Source: Seminavis robusta
Lineage: Eukaryota; Bacillariophyta; Bacillariophyceae; Naviculales; Naviculaceae
Direction of reading: 5' to 3'
Length of the DNA stretch: 64,000 nucleotides
NCBI GenBank assembly: GCA_903772945.1
Contig: CAICTM010000328.1
Span: 1-64,000 of the forward strand
A program made the translations under genes and the position numbers. Shown piece by piece: positions 21,990 through 33,267 of this stretch. The notes beneath the pieces were generated by a model that worked only from the letters and a program-made list of their open reading frames with translations, ran no database searches and had not been told where the DNA came from. Numbering within the stretch: the first letter of the stretch is position 1; every line of letters starts with the position of its first letter.

Positions 21990-24900
21990 CTAGCTCTCGC
22001 CAACAATGGGTGTCAACTTGCGGCCAACACCCTTTGCTTCTTTGACAATGACAAGAATTGGATCAGCTTCTGAGGTGCCACCTGGAAGGACATCACCTGC
22101 GCCAATCTCATTTCCTGAGGCCTCGTCGACACCAGGAGCAAATAGCTTAAGATCGGATGGTTCTGCGCCTTCCAACAAAGCTGCGTTCCTGCCTACACGG
22201 CGAGTGGCCAAAATATGCTGCTTCAATTCTTCTCCTTTCTCCCAACCATTAAATCTGATGTAATATGGGACGATATCGGCCTCTAGCTGATACCAGCAAC
22301 GTTGGGTTGACATGTCCATCGGTTCAGGTGTGTACTGGTACTTGATCGGTTCAACAGACCAGCCAACTTGGGAATAGAGTTTACGACGAGCAAACAACAT
22401 TAGGGTAAGGCTAGCTAGGGAGAAGGAAACGATTGGCCTCATCAATGAGTAGAAGCAATTGATTTGAGGGCACTCACCAGGACCATCATCTTCGTCTTCA
22501 CTGCTCTTGGTTTTCTTTGGTTTGTTGCTGGTAGAGCTGCGCCTCCTTTCCTTCTTTGCTGGCTCGCGCGGTGGCTTGTTCGGGCTTCGAGCAAGACCAA
22601 TGCCATCGTAAACGACGACATTAGGATCTGGAGCGTCGAGCTCTTCCATAGACTCGCCCTTTTGCATGTCCAAAGGAGGTGGTTTCTTGGGATGACGAGC
22701 GAGGCCAATTCCATCATAAACCACATTGGAAACAGGGTTTTCGGGTTCGTCCAGGGGGCCCTTGTTGCGAGCCCATACGGAGCCAGCTTCTTCCTTCGCG
22801 CGTTTGTTGGATTCCTCTTCTGCCTTTCTCCGCGCTTGCTCCTCGGCCTTCAGCTTGGCCTCGTCTTTGAGATCTAGGACACTGCCTGCCTTGATCCCAC
22901 AGTTTTCCACCTTGCGGATGGGATCGTTCAACTCCTTTCCCTGGAAAAACAGGATTTGATTGTCGGCTGGTACCCCGCAAGATTCTGCCTCCAACTGTTC
23001 TTTCACATCTGCTATTGACTCTGTAGGATCCACGATAATGCCAATCTGTCTGCCATCAGGAGTGTTGACTTTGATTGGAATTTCAAATGGTTCCACCATG
23101 AGTCTGGCTCCATCAGGGATGTCCATATCCTCCAATGTCTTGTAGTCTTTGGCAAGTTCTTCTCCTCTGTATTTGAGCACCTGCTTGAAGGATGGAATGC
23201 CACAATCATCTGCAATAGCATCCTTTATTTCGCCTATGGTATCATCCTTATCCATTGTAACTGTAAGGACTTCCCCACTTGGAGTGGCCACGGTGATGAT
23301 GCGAAGTCGACGCCGTTCTTCTTGTTCTCTGGCCGCCTGCTCGGCTGCACGACGAGCTCTTGCTTCTTCAGCTTCTCGCTGCCGCTTGGCTTCTTCTTTG
23401 GCTCGCTGCTTTTCCTCTTCCAGAAATGCTGCATATTCCTCTTCGGCTTTACGTTGGGCTTCCTGGTCTCTGGCAACCTTCTCTTCGTGAGAGAGATCGA
23501 GATCCAAAATATCCCCATCCTTCAGTCCAAGATCCCGAACAGTCCTGTCATTGGACAACAGCTTGCCCTTGTACCTCAGAATCTGTTGTGCCATTGTCAG
23601 ACCTGTTTCCGGAGCAATCCTGCTCTTGATTCCTCGGATTGTGCTAGAAGGCTGCACTTTGACCGGGATGGTCTTCTTGTCGTCATCGGGAGTCCGGACC
23701 AACACTTCAATATCCCTTGGCTCTAGGTCTAGAATGGCCTTTGGCTTGATGCGGTAATAGGCAACAGTTTTCTCTGGGTCACCAAACTCGTGGCCATTCA
23801 TGGACAGCTTTTGGTTGGGCACCGCAATACCGGATTCCTTTTCAATTTGTTGCTGAATTTTGGAGATGGTATCGGCGGGATCAGCAACCAGTTGGATTGG
23901 GTCCCCGTGCATTTGTCTCACGATAATGGGAACCTTATACACATCTAGGTCCAACATGTCGCCGTCTTGGATGCCGTGCTCCATAACTGTGGTCCTGCTG
24001 GGCAATTCTTTGCCTTTGAATTTCAGAACCTGCTGTGGCACGGCAATTTTAGTCTCTGGCGCGACCTTATTCTTGATGGCTAATATTTTGCCGGATGGTT
24101 TGATTCGGACTGGAATCGTTCCATGATCCGGTGTTCTGACTTGGACAAAGATGGCATGCGGTTCCAATTCCAGTGTGCTGCCATGAACAATTCCACAATC
24201 CACCGGTCGCTGCTCTGGGTCAAACAATTCCTTGCCATGGAGAGTGAGTTGTTGGCTCTGTAGGGGGATGCCAGTCTCTTTTACCAGATGTTGCTTGATG
24301 GCCAAAATTGGCTCTGTCGGGTCAATCATCATGGGGATCTCCTTCCCATCGACGGCATTGACGACCGTGATGGGGATCCTGACTTGATCCAAAAAGAGAT
24401 AATCGCCATCTTTGATTCCCATCTCCGTTACCGTCTTGTCATCGGGCAATTCGTTTCCATTGAAGAAGAGATGCTGTTGGTGAATTGTCAATCCTACATC
24501 GGGTGAGATGGTGTCCTTGATGACAATGACGAGGTCCGACGTTTTGACCATGGCTTCGAGCGTCCTATCATCGGGAGTTCTGACAAAGACCTTGATCTTT
24601 TTGGGTTCCAAGTCCACTACACTTCCCTTTTTGATGCCATAAAAGATTGCCGTCTTATTGGGATCATCAATTTCCTTGCCATTGAACGACAATTTCTGAT
24701 TGTTGACTGGGACTCCCGATTCTGTCTCCAATTTCTTTTGGATGCTGGAGATTGTTTCGGTGGGATCAATTTTGAGTGTGTACTGTTTGCCAGTCATTGT
24801 ATTCCGGACTGTAATGGGGATCTTGGAAATTCCCACGTCCAGCACATCCCCGTCCTTGATTCCACAATCTCGTATGGTTTTGTTGTTGGGAAACTCTGGC

Positions 24901-26729
24901 TGTCCATTGAGCGAGAGTTCTTGCTGCTCTACAGCCAATCCTGCTTCGGGAGCAATGCGTTGCTTGATGGATTTGATCGAGTCCGTCAATTTGACGTTTT
25001 CCACGGGAATGGTTTTCCCGTAGGGTGTTCGGACCGACACATTAATGGATGTGGGTGCCATGTCCAGTGTGCTGCCTGGCTGGACCCCGTAATCTTCGAC
25101 CTTTCGCACGGGATCGTCTAATTCTTTTCGGTTCAAAAGGAGGGTTTGTTTGTCGGCTGGCACATCACATCCCTTGTGGGCTTCCAGTTGTTCCTTGAGA
25201 TCCCCCACGGATTCTGTGGGATCCACCATGATATTTTCCAGGAGTTTTCCATCGGGCAGTCTGACATTGATGGGGATTTGGAATGGTTCCACTGTGAGCC
25301 TGGCTCCATCGGGAATTTCCATTTGCTCCAGTGTCTTGTAATTTTTGTGTAGTTCTTCTCCCTTGAACTTGAGTACTTGTTTGAAGGGAGGAATGTGACA
25401 GTCATCGGCAATGGCATCCTTGATATCCCCAATGGTATCATCTACATCCAATGTGACGGTCAAAATTTGTCCATCTGGTGTGGCCACGGTCAGAATTCTC
25501 ACACGAGCCTTTTCTTCGGCTTCTCGTTGTCGTTTGGCTTCTTCTTCGGCGGCCCGTCGTTGGGCGTCTTGTTCGGCTTGTTTGGCTTCTTCTTCAGCCG
25601 CCGCCGCCAATTCCTTTCGATGCTGTTCTTCAACGGCTCGTCGTGCCGCTTCGGCATCGATGCGTCGTTGCTCTTCTGCTGCCTTGGCTGCTTCGCGACG
25701 TTTCTTTTCGGCGGCTCGTTCCGCGGCCACTCGTTTGGCTTCTTCCTCTTCTAATCGTCGTTGTTCGGCCGCCGCTTCTTCGGCGGCCAATCGAGCAATT
25801 TCCGCTTCGGCCGCACGTTGAGCTTCCGCCAATCGTCGTGCTTCTTCCTCTTCGGCAGCCTTTTGACGTGCTTCTTCGGCAGCTCGTTGCCGTGCTTCTT
25901 CTTCCGCCTTGCGTCGTGCCGCTTCTTCTTGGGATTTGCGTCGTGCCGCTTCGAGTCGCGCCGCTTGTTGTTCGGCTTGAAGCCGGGCCGCTTCTTCCTG
26001 CTGGGCAGCCGTAATGGCCGATTGTCGTCGATGCGCCAGTAACTCATCCGGGGATTTTCCTTGCGCCACAAAAGTGGATCGTCGTGGACCCCGCCCATCA
26101 TCCGCCACTTCTTGTCGCACGAGATTGAAAAAACCTCCCGCTTGCAATCCGTACTGTCGCAACGTTTTATCAGATGCAAAGGGTTTGTGCATGCCATTGT
26201 AAAAGAATTTTTGTTCTCGGACGGGAACTCCCGTGGAGTGTTCGACTTCGTGCTGGAGTTGTAAAAAGGGTTCTTCCGGATCCATGAGCACTTGAATGGA
26301 TTGTTTTCCGTATTTGATGTAATATTTGCGTTTGAGATAGTCGGGACGTTCTTTGGATTTTTGGGATTCCACGACGGGCATGGAACCCCTGCGAGGTTTG
26401 GGAGTGGGAGCCGGGCCCGCGGGAATACTGGCCATGGACAATCGTTTGGATTTGCCGTCTTTGGGAGGAGTATAGTTGGGAACATGGACGTAGACGGCGT
26501 GACTCGTGGAAGTATCCGTCGGCAATTTGTCCGTCGATTTCAGAGGCGTTTGGCTTGTACAAGAGTCCTTCGTAGTCCCGGCGGGGTAGACGTGGATTTG
26601 ATCCGTCTCGTATGAGTCCAATTGCTGCAACACTTTGACGGCATTTTGAAGACTCAAGACGTCGTCTAGTCCGGCGCCCGTCTCGATGGGAATGGCAAGA
26701 CCTTCCTGAAAAATGTAAAAGAGTCGCAT
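21990..26729 (-). CDS. Multi-ubiquitin-like-domain protein with long coiled coils
   Basis: 1,579 codons open throughout. After a ~130-residue Ser/Thr/Pro-rich start, a first ubiquitin-like domain (about 134-205) is followed by a ~190-residue Ala/Glu/Arg coiled coil. Nine tandem ubiquitin-like domains follow (about 410-1,090), then a second coiled coil (about 1,090-1,150), two more ubiquitin-like domains (to about 1,300), and a tail with two VVYDGIGLAR-P-KPP repeats and a basic Ser-rich stretch. Domains 3-10 alternate between an IPI-type and a VRTPD-type, as if a two-domain unit was duplicated. None ends in the Gly-Gly needed for processing or conjugation, so it is not a ubiquitin precursor; an adaptor or scaffold role is inferred. 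A candidate 111-bp GT-AG intron (22,367-22,477) is in frame and would remove a hydrophobic stretch. The C-terminal ~110 residues (SDLKLF ... DPILVIV) resemble a Crinkler-type ubiquitin-like header. The gene lies tail-to-tail with megasynthase A and shows no functional link to it. Confidence 0.85.
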   Translation of the reverse strand: MRLFYIFQEGLAIPIETGAGLDDVLSLQNAVKVLQQLDSYETDQIHVYPAGTTKDSCTSQTPLKSTDKLPTDTSTSHAVYVHVPNYTPPKDGKSKRLSMASIPAGPAPTPKPRRGSMPVVESQKSKERPDYLKRKYYIKYGKQSIQVLMDPEEPFLQLQHEVEHSTGVPVREQKFFYNGMHKPFASDKTLRQYGLQAGGFFNLVRQEVADDGRGPRRSTFVAQGKSPDELLAHRRQSAITAAQQEEAARLQAEQQAARLEAARRKSQEEAARRKAEEEARQRAAEEARQKAAEEEEARRLAEAQRAAEAEIARLAAEEAAAEQRRLEEEEAKRVAAERAAEKKRREAAKAAEEQRRIDAEAARRAVEEQHRKELAAAAEEEAKQAEQDAQRRAAEEEAKRQREAEEKARVRILTVATPDGQILTVTLDVDDTIGDIKDAIADDCHIPPFKQVLKFKGEELHKNYKTLEQMEIPDGARLTVEPFQIPINVRLPDGKLLENIMVDPTESVGDLKEQLEAHKGCDVPADKQTLLLNRKELDDPVRKVEDYGVQPGSTLDMAPTSINVSVRTPYGKTIPVENVKLTDSIKSIKQRIAPEAGLAVEQQELSLNGQPEFPNNKTIRDCGIKDGDVLDVGISKIPITVRNTMTGKQYTLKIDPTETISSIQKKLETESGVPVNNQKLSFNGKEIDDPNKTAIFYGIKKGSVVDLEPKKIKVFVRTPDDRTLEAMVKTSDLVIVIKDTISPDVGLTIHQQHLFFNGNELPDDKTVTEMGIKDGDYLFLDQVRIPITVVNAVDGKEIPMMIDPTEPILAIKQHLVKETGIPLQSQQLTLHGKELFDPEQRPVDCGIVHGSTLELEPHAIFVQVRTPDHGTIPVRIKPSGKILAIKNKVAPETKIAVPQQVLKFKGKELPSRTTVMEHGIQDGDMLDLDVYKVPIIVRQMHGDPIQLVADPADTISKIQQQIEKESGIAVPNQKLSMNGHEFGDPEKTVAYYRIKPKAILDLEPRDIEVLVRTPDDDKKTIPVKVQPSSTIRGIKSRIAPETGLTMAQQILRYKGKLLSNDRTVRDLGLKDGDILDLDLSHEEKVARDQEAQRKAEEEYAAFLEEEKQRAKEEAKRQREAEEARARRAAEQAAREQEERRRLRIITVATPSGEVLTVTMDKDDTIGEIKDAIADDCGIPSFKQVLKYRGEELAKDYKTLEDMDIPDGARLMVEPFEIPIKVNTPDGRQIGIIVDPTESIADVKEQLEAESCGVPADNQILFFQGKELNDPIRKVENCGIKAGSVLDLKDEAKLKAEEQARRKAEEESNKRAKEEAGSVWARNKGPLDEPENPVSNVVYDGIGLARHPKKPPPLDMQKGESMEELDAPDPNVVVYDGIGLARSPNKPPREPAKKERRRSSTSNKPKKTKSSEDEDDGPGECPQINCFYSLMRPIVSFSLASLTLMLFARRKLYSQVGWSVEPIKYQYTPEPMDMSTQRCWYQLEADIVPYYIRFNGWEKGEELKQHILATRRVGRNAALLEGAEPSDLKLFAPGVDEASGNEIGAGDVLPGGTSEADPILVIVKEAKGVGRKLTPIVGES

Positions 26730-27753
26730 CTTCGTGTCTTTGTGTGTGTGTGGGCTTGGACGTGTGGGCTTGGACTTTTTAAAGTAGCTTAAGACGGCCT
26801 AAGGCAGGCTCAGGGTAGCTAAGGTGGCTTAAGGTGGCTTCAGGTGGCTTCAGGTGGCTTAAGACGGCTTCAGTTGTCTTAAGACGACTAAGGCTCGACT
26901 TAGGCTCGACTTCAGGTAGCTTAAGGTGGTGCAACAGTAAGACTGAGGTTTCCGTGAGAAAATTCAGAATTCAGAACAAAAGCTGCTGCTGTTGCTGCTG
27001 AGCAAATTCAAGGCCTCTTGAGCAACCTGTCGATAGGATATGGTACGATAGGACACCAGTCAACAGCAAGGATGCATGTATGCCACCGGTACCTTCGCCA
27101 AGCAATTGTAACGCAAGGCGCAGACCTGGACGATTTTGCACAGTCGATCGATAATTCGTAGGCAACGGCCAAAGATTTGCTGCGGGACCTCAAAGATCTC
27201 TGCGGAAGGCTTGGAAAGTTCTGGAAGAAGTCAGCCGTGCTTGGATCTTTGCAAACTTCAACCGATGGACTACACGTGGAAGGAACCTTTGCTGCGAAGC
27301 TCCCCTCTCTCCTCATCCAACCGCCTCGAAGGTCGTCGCAGATTTTTAAAATCCAAGCCCCCTTTTGATGACATGACAACCGATCTTTCTCTCTCATCTC
27401 GAACTCTCTCTCTCTCTCTCTGCACTAGCTAATAGCGATCATAGCTAGCTAGCTTGCTGGATAGGATAGCTAGCTAGCTAGCTAGCCATGGCAGATAGCT
27501 AGCTAGCTATAGAGATCTTGCCACACCGTCCCTCTATCTAACCAGCTAGTTTTCTCTCCAAGTTCCCTGCCACTCTCCCAAAGGAACGCTCGCCAGCCTC
27601 CTAAGCTCAGATGACTGGCACTCTACTGGTATAGCTGGGCAGCTAGCTCTGTTTCAAAGTCAACAATAACTATACTGTAGCATTCAGATCCGTTGAAGGT
27701 TAGATTATTCTGCTGCTCAGTGTTCCGATCAATTAAAAGCAGGTCCTACTGAA
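26730..27753. other. Upstream region of UBL-repeat gene; simple repeats
   Basis: Holds the promoter side of the UBL-repeat gene and the 3' flank of megasynthase B. Contains a degenerate GGTGGCTTAAG/GGCTTCAG array (about 26,765-26,935), a CT microsatellite (about 27,397-27,421) and a GCTA/TAGC-rich patch (about 27,425-27,515). No gene recognised. Confidence 0.5.
26765..26935. repeat. Degenerate ~11-bp tandem repeat upstream of UBL-repeat gene
   Basis: Roughly twelve imperfect copies of GGTGGCTTAAG or GGTGGCTTCAG, starting about 35 bp before the UBL-repeat start codon. Unlike the three TIR elements in this window, no terminal inverted repeats or target duplication are visible. It would lie in the promoter or 5' UTR. 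Confidence 0.7.
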
Positions 27754-30700
27754 CTACACTTCAAACTCAGGTGGTATCTGATGGATAGAGTCGCCATGCT
27801 GAGTTTCAATCAGATTGCCTGTACTCCCCTCAGCACTCTCCACATCGCTCAAGGAACATTTTGAATCCTGGGCACCCATATCATTTCTTAAGAAGAGCTT
27901 CCATGGACCATGCTCGGCAGCAGATACTCTTGCCCCAGCTGAGGCATAGCAACCCGGATGCAACAATCCAGACACATAGGTGTCATCTATGGTAAGGCCA
28001 TTGCCATCAAAGTAGTGTCCAGCCACATGGGCACTGTCAACAATGGTGCAACCTTGGAAGTGGAGTTTGCCATACTCATACAGAGAATTTCCAAAATACC
28101 AGAGGTCACCGTCCACCTCAGCCCCCAGGAATCGTGCAAAGTAGGCAAACATGGGTGTGCCGCAGAGAACCATTACAAGCCAATTTGCAGCTTGAAATTG
28201 TCTTACATGGTTGATGTAGATACCAAAGAAAATCTGCTGAGCAGCGTGTGGAAGACTCAATAAGATCTTCTCGACCGCTTGGGTCAACAGAATCCAAACA
28301 AAGAGTTGCAGAGTAAAAGCAACTGCCAAACCAAATGCACCAATGCCCAAGGAGGAAGCCTTTGTGGCAGCAAGACCAATCTCATAGGCAGGAACAATGC
28401 TGAAGAAAAGAACCACATTCAACAGTTGCTGTCCTAACTCTGGAAGAAGCAAGTTAGAACTGCTGAGCTTCTCTGAATTGTCCGAATGATTCAAATTGTA
28501 GACACTATCAGAAACATTGGACCTTGGTGGGATTTTGGATTTGATAATCTTGACTCCTGCATGAAGATTGGAATTGTACCCAATACTGCTGTCGATGATT
28601 TCAATCTTAGAGTCTGCTTTTGTGCTGAGGTCAAGAGTGCTGGTAGGGAAAAAAGAAGCCCGAATCTTCACAAAATCTACCTTGGAGGGGAAGAAGATTG
28701 TGTATGGGTGACTGAGGGTAGATATCATATCAACATCAAGGCCATGGAGGAAAAGGATTAAGTGCCAGACCTTGGACTGCCCAATGAAAGGAATCAGAGT
28801 CCACGAAGCTGTTTGGAAGTGAAAGTCACATGCCCAATTGGATGCTTGTTTCCAGAGTGAACCTCCATATCCATCTGATGCATTGCGTTTCCCAATCAAA
28901 AACCATTTGAGAGGAATGCTGGTGAGGACGGCAAGAAATGAAGTGGCAGGAACAAGTAAGAACCAATGGAGGATAGTAGCATAGCGCCAGGCGGGCAGGA
29001 GTTTGTTGAGTATCATATGGACGAGATATGACAGTGCAAAGAAATGGTATGCTTCAAGGATTGTCCAAGCAATCTTGAAGACATCCAACATAGACTCTTC
29101 AAAAGAGCTCGTTTCTTGATGTTCGAATGAGCCTGCATTGCATGCTGGGTTGCCTTTGGCAAGGACATGAGCCGGCACCAAGGCCCCCTCTTCAACAACT
29201 GATAGCTTCTCCACTTTGCTTCCCTCTCCAATCTTGACTCCAGGGCTGATCATGCCAGACACCTTACTATGCTTTCCAACCACGATGGGGCGGAAGGTGA
29301 TTTTGGGGTTTGATTCTTCTGATTGAGAGAATTTCCTGCACTTGATGGGATATCCAATAGTGGCACTGCACTCTACTCTGACAAGATCAAATTCACGAAT
29401 GTAGGAATTAATCTTTGCAGTCCATGCAAGATCTGCTCCAAGGAGCCGGTAGAAAAGCCATATGTACTTTGTTTCTTTGAGGAACTTGCCTGCGATTGAT
29501 TCCCAGACCTCCATGAGCCTGTCAATGAACCACCATTGTAGATAATCCCATGACAAAAGATCAATTTGTCTTGGTTGATACCTCCCGACAACAGCAAACT
29601 TGAAGAGTACTACAATCACTGACAGTGACAGAAGGAATAAGGGAAAGGCCATGGGCAACAACACCCACAAAATGGGACCGTTGCAGCCTCCAACTTGAGA
29701 TGACCCACATTTGTCCATTACCCAGGAAACAAGGAAGCCGGATGGAACCAATGAGCTCATGATCGAGAAAAGGATCACAATGGAGCCTAGGGTTTGGAAT
29801 GCTCCTAGCTGTAGCTTGCTGAGCTTTGATATTTCTGAGTTCCAGAGGAAGTCAGGGTGATCATCTGTATCTTGCTTGGGGAAGCGTTTGCTCTCTGAAG
29901 CTTTCAAGAAAACTGAAAGTTCACTCAGTGTTGGGTAGAGGTGCTCAAAGTTGGTGGGGAGCACCACATGCAACTGTTCCTCGACCATGTTCCTCAGCTC
30001 GGCACTCTTGAGAGATGTGAGTCCATTCTCAGCCCATGTTTTTGATGTGTCCACTTCAGAACCCAAGACAGATTTGATTACATTGGCATATCTGATGGAG
30101 AAGTCATTTGGGTCTGTAGCTATAGCACTGGCTATAGAAGCCTTGATATCAGAGTTTGGGTTGATTGCCTGGGTCTCCAGGTATTCTCTTCCCCATTGGT
30201 CAAACTGGGGGAACCAATCTTCTTCATTGAGTGCCATTATTTTGTCATTTCGCAGTGCTGGGTGGGTGTATCCAAGTTTTTGAGCCCAAGAAAGGTTCAG
30301 CAGTCCAAAATCCTCAAGTGCATTTCTTGACAAAACTGATTCGGTGTAATACTTTGGAGACATGGTTTTCCTTCCTATGGTCTGTACAACCAGGTACAAG
30401 CTTGTTGCCCTAGCATGCAAGAAACCAGCATTGACATCTCCAATGATGCAGGGTAGCAGCAATTTGGATGCCATCCAGGTGGAAGAGTCCTTATCTCCGC
30501 TCCCTGTAAAAAACAACAACAAGAAAATGATGCTTTAGGTTGAATTCAGTCATGCTTGCATAGCATTCACGAACAAAACAACTTACAGGAAACAAAATGC
30601 ATGTTCCAAGCAATGTAGAGATCATTCCAGGTACTGCTTGGGGGCTCAAGAAAAGGCATCATAGATTGGGTCCTTGATGTCAGCCAAGGATACGAAGCTA

Positions 30701-33267
30701 GTAGCCTCCCAACTTCCGAATTGGCCTTGAGCCCATTGCTCTGTTCAAGCCAAACAGCCTCTAACAAATTCAAACACAGGAGTTTGTTCATCCTTTCATG
30801 TTGTGACTCGACAGTTGGACCTTCAGGAGATTCCGAACACTTCTGCATCAGCCTCAAAAGTGCACCTGCTGATCTGTTCTTTATCCAACCAAAGAAAGGC
30901 AAGTTCCCATAAAGAGGGTCTTGTTCTGGAAGGTCAAGCATCTCTTGTAGCTCCAAAGGAACTGGCAGTCTATTCTTGCTCATGGCATCCCATTCAGCAT
31001 CGTTATGCAACTTCTGTTGCATGCACTCCGCATTATCCATCATGAAGGTTGTCACCCATTGAAGGACAAAGATTTGGTGCACCAGCTGCAAAAGGAAATC
31101 TGTCCTGTTGTCTATCAGAATCCAGTCCGGATTCTCACTGAGAGTCTTGGCAAGCTGGCAGATGGTTGGGTGCTTGTCTTCAAGATGCTTCAATATTTGT
31201 GAGCACATGGCTTGCATAGCAGCTGTGGTCTTGGTTGCCTTTGACCAAGCCTCGTAAATGCCAGAGACCCCAGAAAGATGAAGCTCAGAGAAGTACTCCT
31301 CCAGCTTGTTAGGGTTGCACTCTACAGCATGAACAGCTTCCACAGCTTTGCTGGGGAGGGTATTTGTTTGGTGAAGGTCAATATCAGGAAGCTCCTCAAA
31401 CATCCAGTTAGCAGTACTCATTGATTGTTTCATGATTTCATGTTCAGTTTCTTCATTCAAATAAAACTCATTACTTCCAAAGCCACGCATTGAAAAGCTT
31501 CTCTCAAGGAATGAGGGACGTTGACTCTTTTGTAGAGGAGTAAGAGATTCCTGCCTCTTGAATTGAAGTAGTATGGAAGATTCTTTCCAGTCACCAGCAA
31601 TCGTTGTCAGCCTAATCTCACTTCGCTTCAGCTTGCCAGAGGTGGTTTTTGGTGTCACACCCAATTTTAGGACCACTACCTCTGAGGCAAACAGCCTGGA
31701 CCTGGGATACATGGTTGGCAATTTGAACAGCCAAGTCTTCATTTCTGACTTGTAAACCTTTCGGCCCTCCACAGTAATACCAACACTTGCATCACCATGC
31801 TGGAAAGCACTGGTTCTTCCTGGGCGGATCACATCTCCAAAAGTTTCATCAATGGACAGCTCCACGTCTGTTGGATAGTGGTTCTTTCCATTGATGATGA
31901 TAAGATCTTTGCTTCTTCCAGTGACATAGAGCTGCCCATCCACAACTCTCCCCAAATCACCAGTGTCTAGCCAGTGCCATCATAGCCAGGCAAGTTGTTG
32001 GCAAAGGTAGAGGCAGTCAGCTCTGACTGGCCATAGTACCAGAGCACACAGGTGACTGGACCCAGATGGTCCCAACTTGCCCTTCTTCAATCTCCTTTCC
32101 ATCCTGGACAATTCGAAGCTTGACAGATGGGGAGTCTGCTGGACCACAGCAAACAACCCCACTGGTATCCGGGTAGGCAGGTCCTCCTGTGAGAAACACA
32201 ACAGCCTCGGCCAGGCCATAGAGGTTGTACACATGTTCTCGTCTGATAGAAAGGGTTTGTGCCAACTCCTCCACTACATGTCTCTGGGTGGGTTCCGCAG
32301 CAAACATAGCATGTGTGACATGACTCCAGTTGGCTTTTCTGTTGGCCTGTTTCAACCGTTTCAGTAGCAATGCATAGGCAAAGTTGGGAGCAGAAGTATG
32401 AGTGGCTTGGTAGATCTCTACCATATCAGTCCACAGCAGTGGCCTCATGATAAAGTCGATAGGTGATGCCATGATGACATGAACTCCGGCATAGATAGCA
32501 CTCATAAATCCCGACACAAGTCCCATGTCTGAGAAAGAAAAGAGCAAATATAGAGTCAGGGAGACAGTCAATCTCTTTTCCCTTGGGAGCAGGTACACAA
32601 AATGTTGCTTACCGTGATATTGCGGTAGCCACAAGGCTCCCACAGCGTTTGTGCCTAATACTCGTGAAATGGCCCAAATGTCTTCCACGAGGTTGTTGTG
32701 ACTGATCATGACTCCTTTGGGGCGTCCAGTACTGCCAGAGGTGTACTGGATGAAACAAATGCCTCCTGGCTCGCCCACAAATCTCTCGTACTGTTTAGGC
32801 TTGTTTGTGTTGCTCTTCTTGATGAAGAGTTTATCAGTTCCAATCCAAGTAACACCAGTCTTGTAGAGGATGCTGGCTGCGGTCATGGCAGTGGCAAAGG
32901 CACTGGTGGATAGGGCATACTTGGCTCCGGCATCCTCCGCCAATCTGCGGAACTTTGGCATATCTGTTTTGAGCTGATTGGGATTGGGTGGATAGATAGA
33001 GCAGGGGATGACTCCAATCTTCATGGCTCCAAACATACCAGCCAAGAACTCGAGGCCAAAGGGATAGGCAATCATGACACGGTCTCCTTTTTTGCATCCA
33101 AGCTTGAGCAGACGAGCAGCTACAGCATTGGATTGGTCCTCCAGTTGCTTGAATGTGATCTTGTTCTGTTCTTTGCACTTGATGTCGACCCATGTGAACA
33201 CAATCTTTTCAGGTGATTCCAAGGCATGGTGGTTGAGGGCTTCGACGATGGTCCTAAAGTACTTCAT
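27754..33267 (-). CDS. Megasynthase B: FAAL - unknown helical module - carrier - Pls-like terminal domain (frame disrupted)
   Basis: Three exons: 33,267-32,613, 32,528-30,587 and 30,503-27,754, with GT-AG introns of 84 and 83 bp at the same phase as in genes A, C and D. The first intron is again at QYH/DMGL. The adenylation domain carries YTSGSTGRPKG, YNLYGLAE and TTSGKLKR. In place of the FAD domain is a ~400-residue helical region (CSQILKHLEDKHPTICQLAK, VLQWVTTFMMDN) of unknown function, shared with gene C. Carrier motif ENGLTSLKS, then the multi-helix, beta-helix terminal domain; C-terminus PEFEV. The adenylation domain is damaged relative to A and C: small length changes near 32,045 and 31,973, and an out-of-frame stretch of about 25 codons around 31,690-31,765. 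These could be real decay or consensus errors, because an almost identical duplicate (B') lies 3 kb away. The upstream in-frame ATG at 33,363 is an alternative start. Confidence 0.75.

Noticed and set aside
25411-26485. Several long frames on both strands over the coiled-coil part of the UBL-repeat gene
   Set aside because: Produced by biased Ala/Glu/Arg codons of the coiled coil; the 1,579-codon frame explains the sequence.
26765-26935. Fourth satellite-cored TIR element
   Set aside because: A GGTGGCTTAAG array is present, but no inverted termini or target duplication can be found around it.
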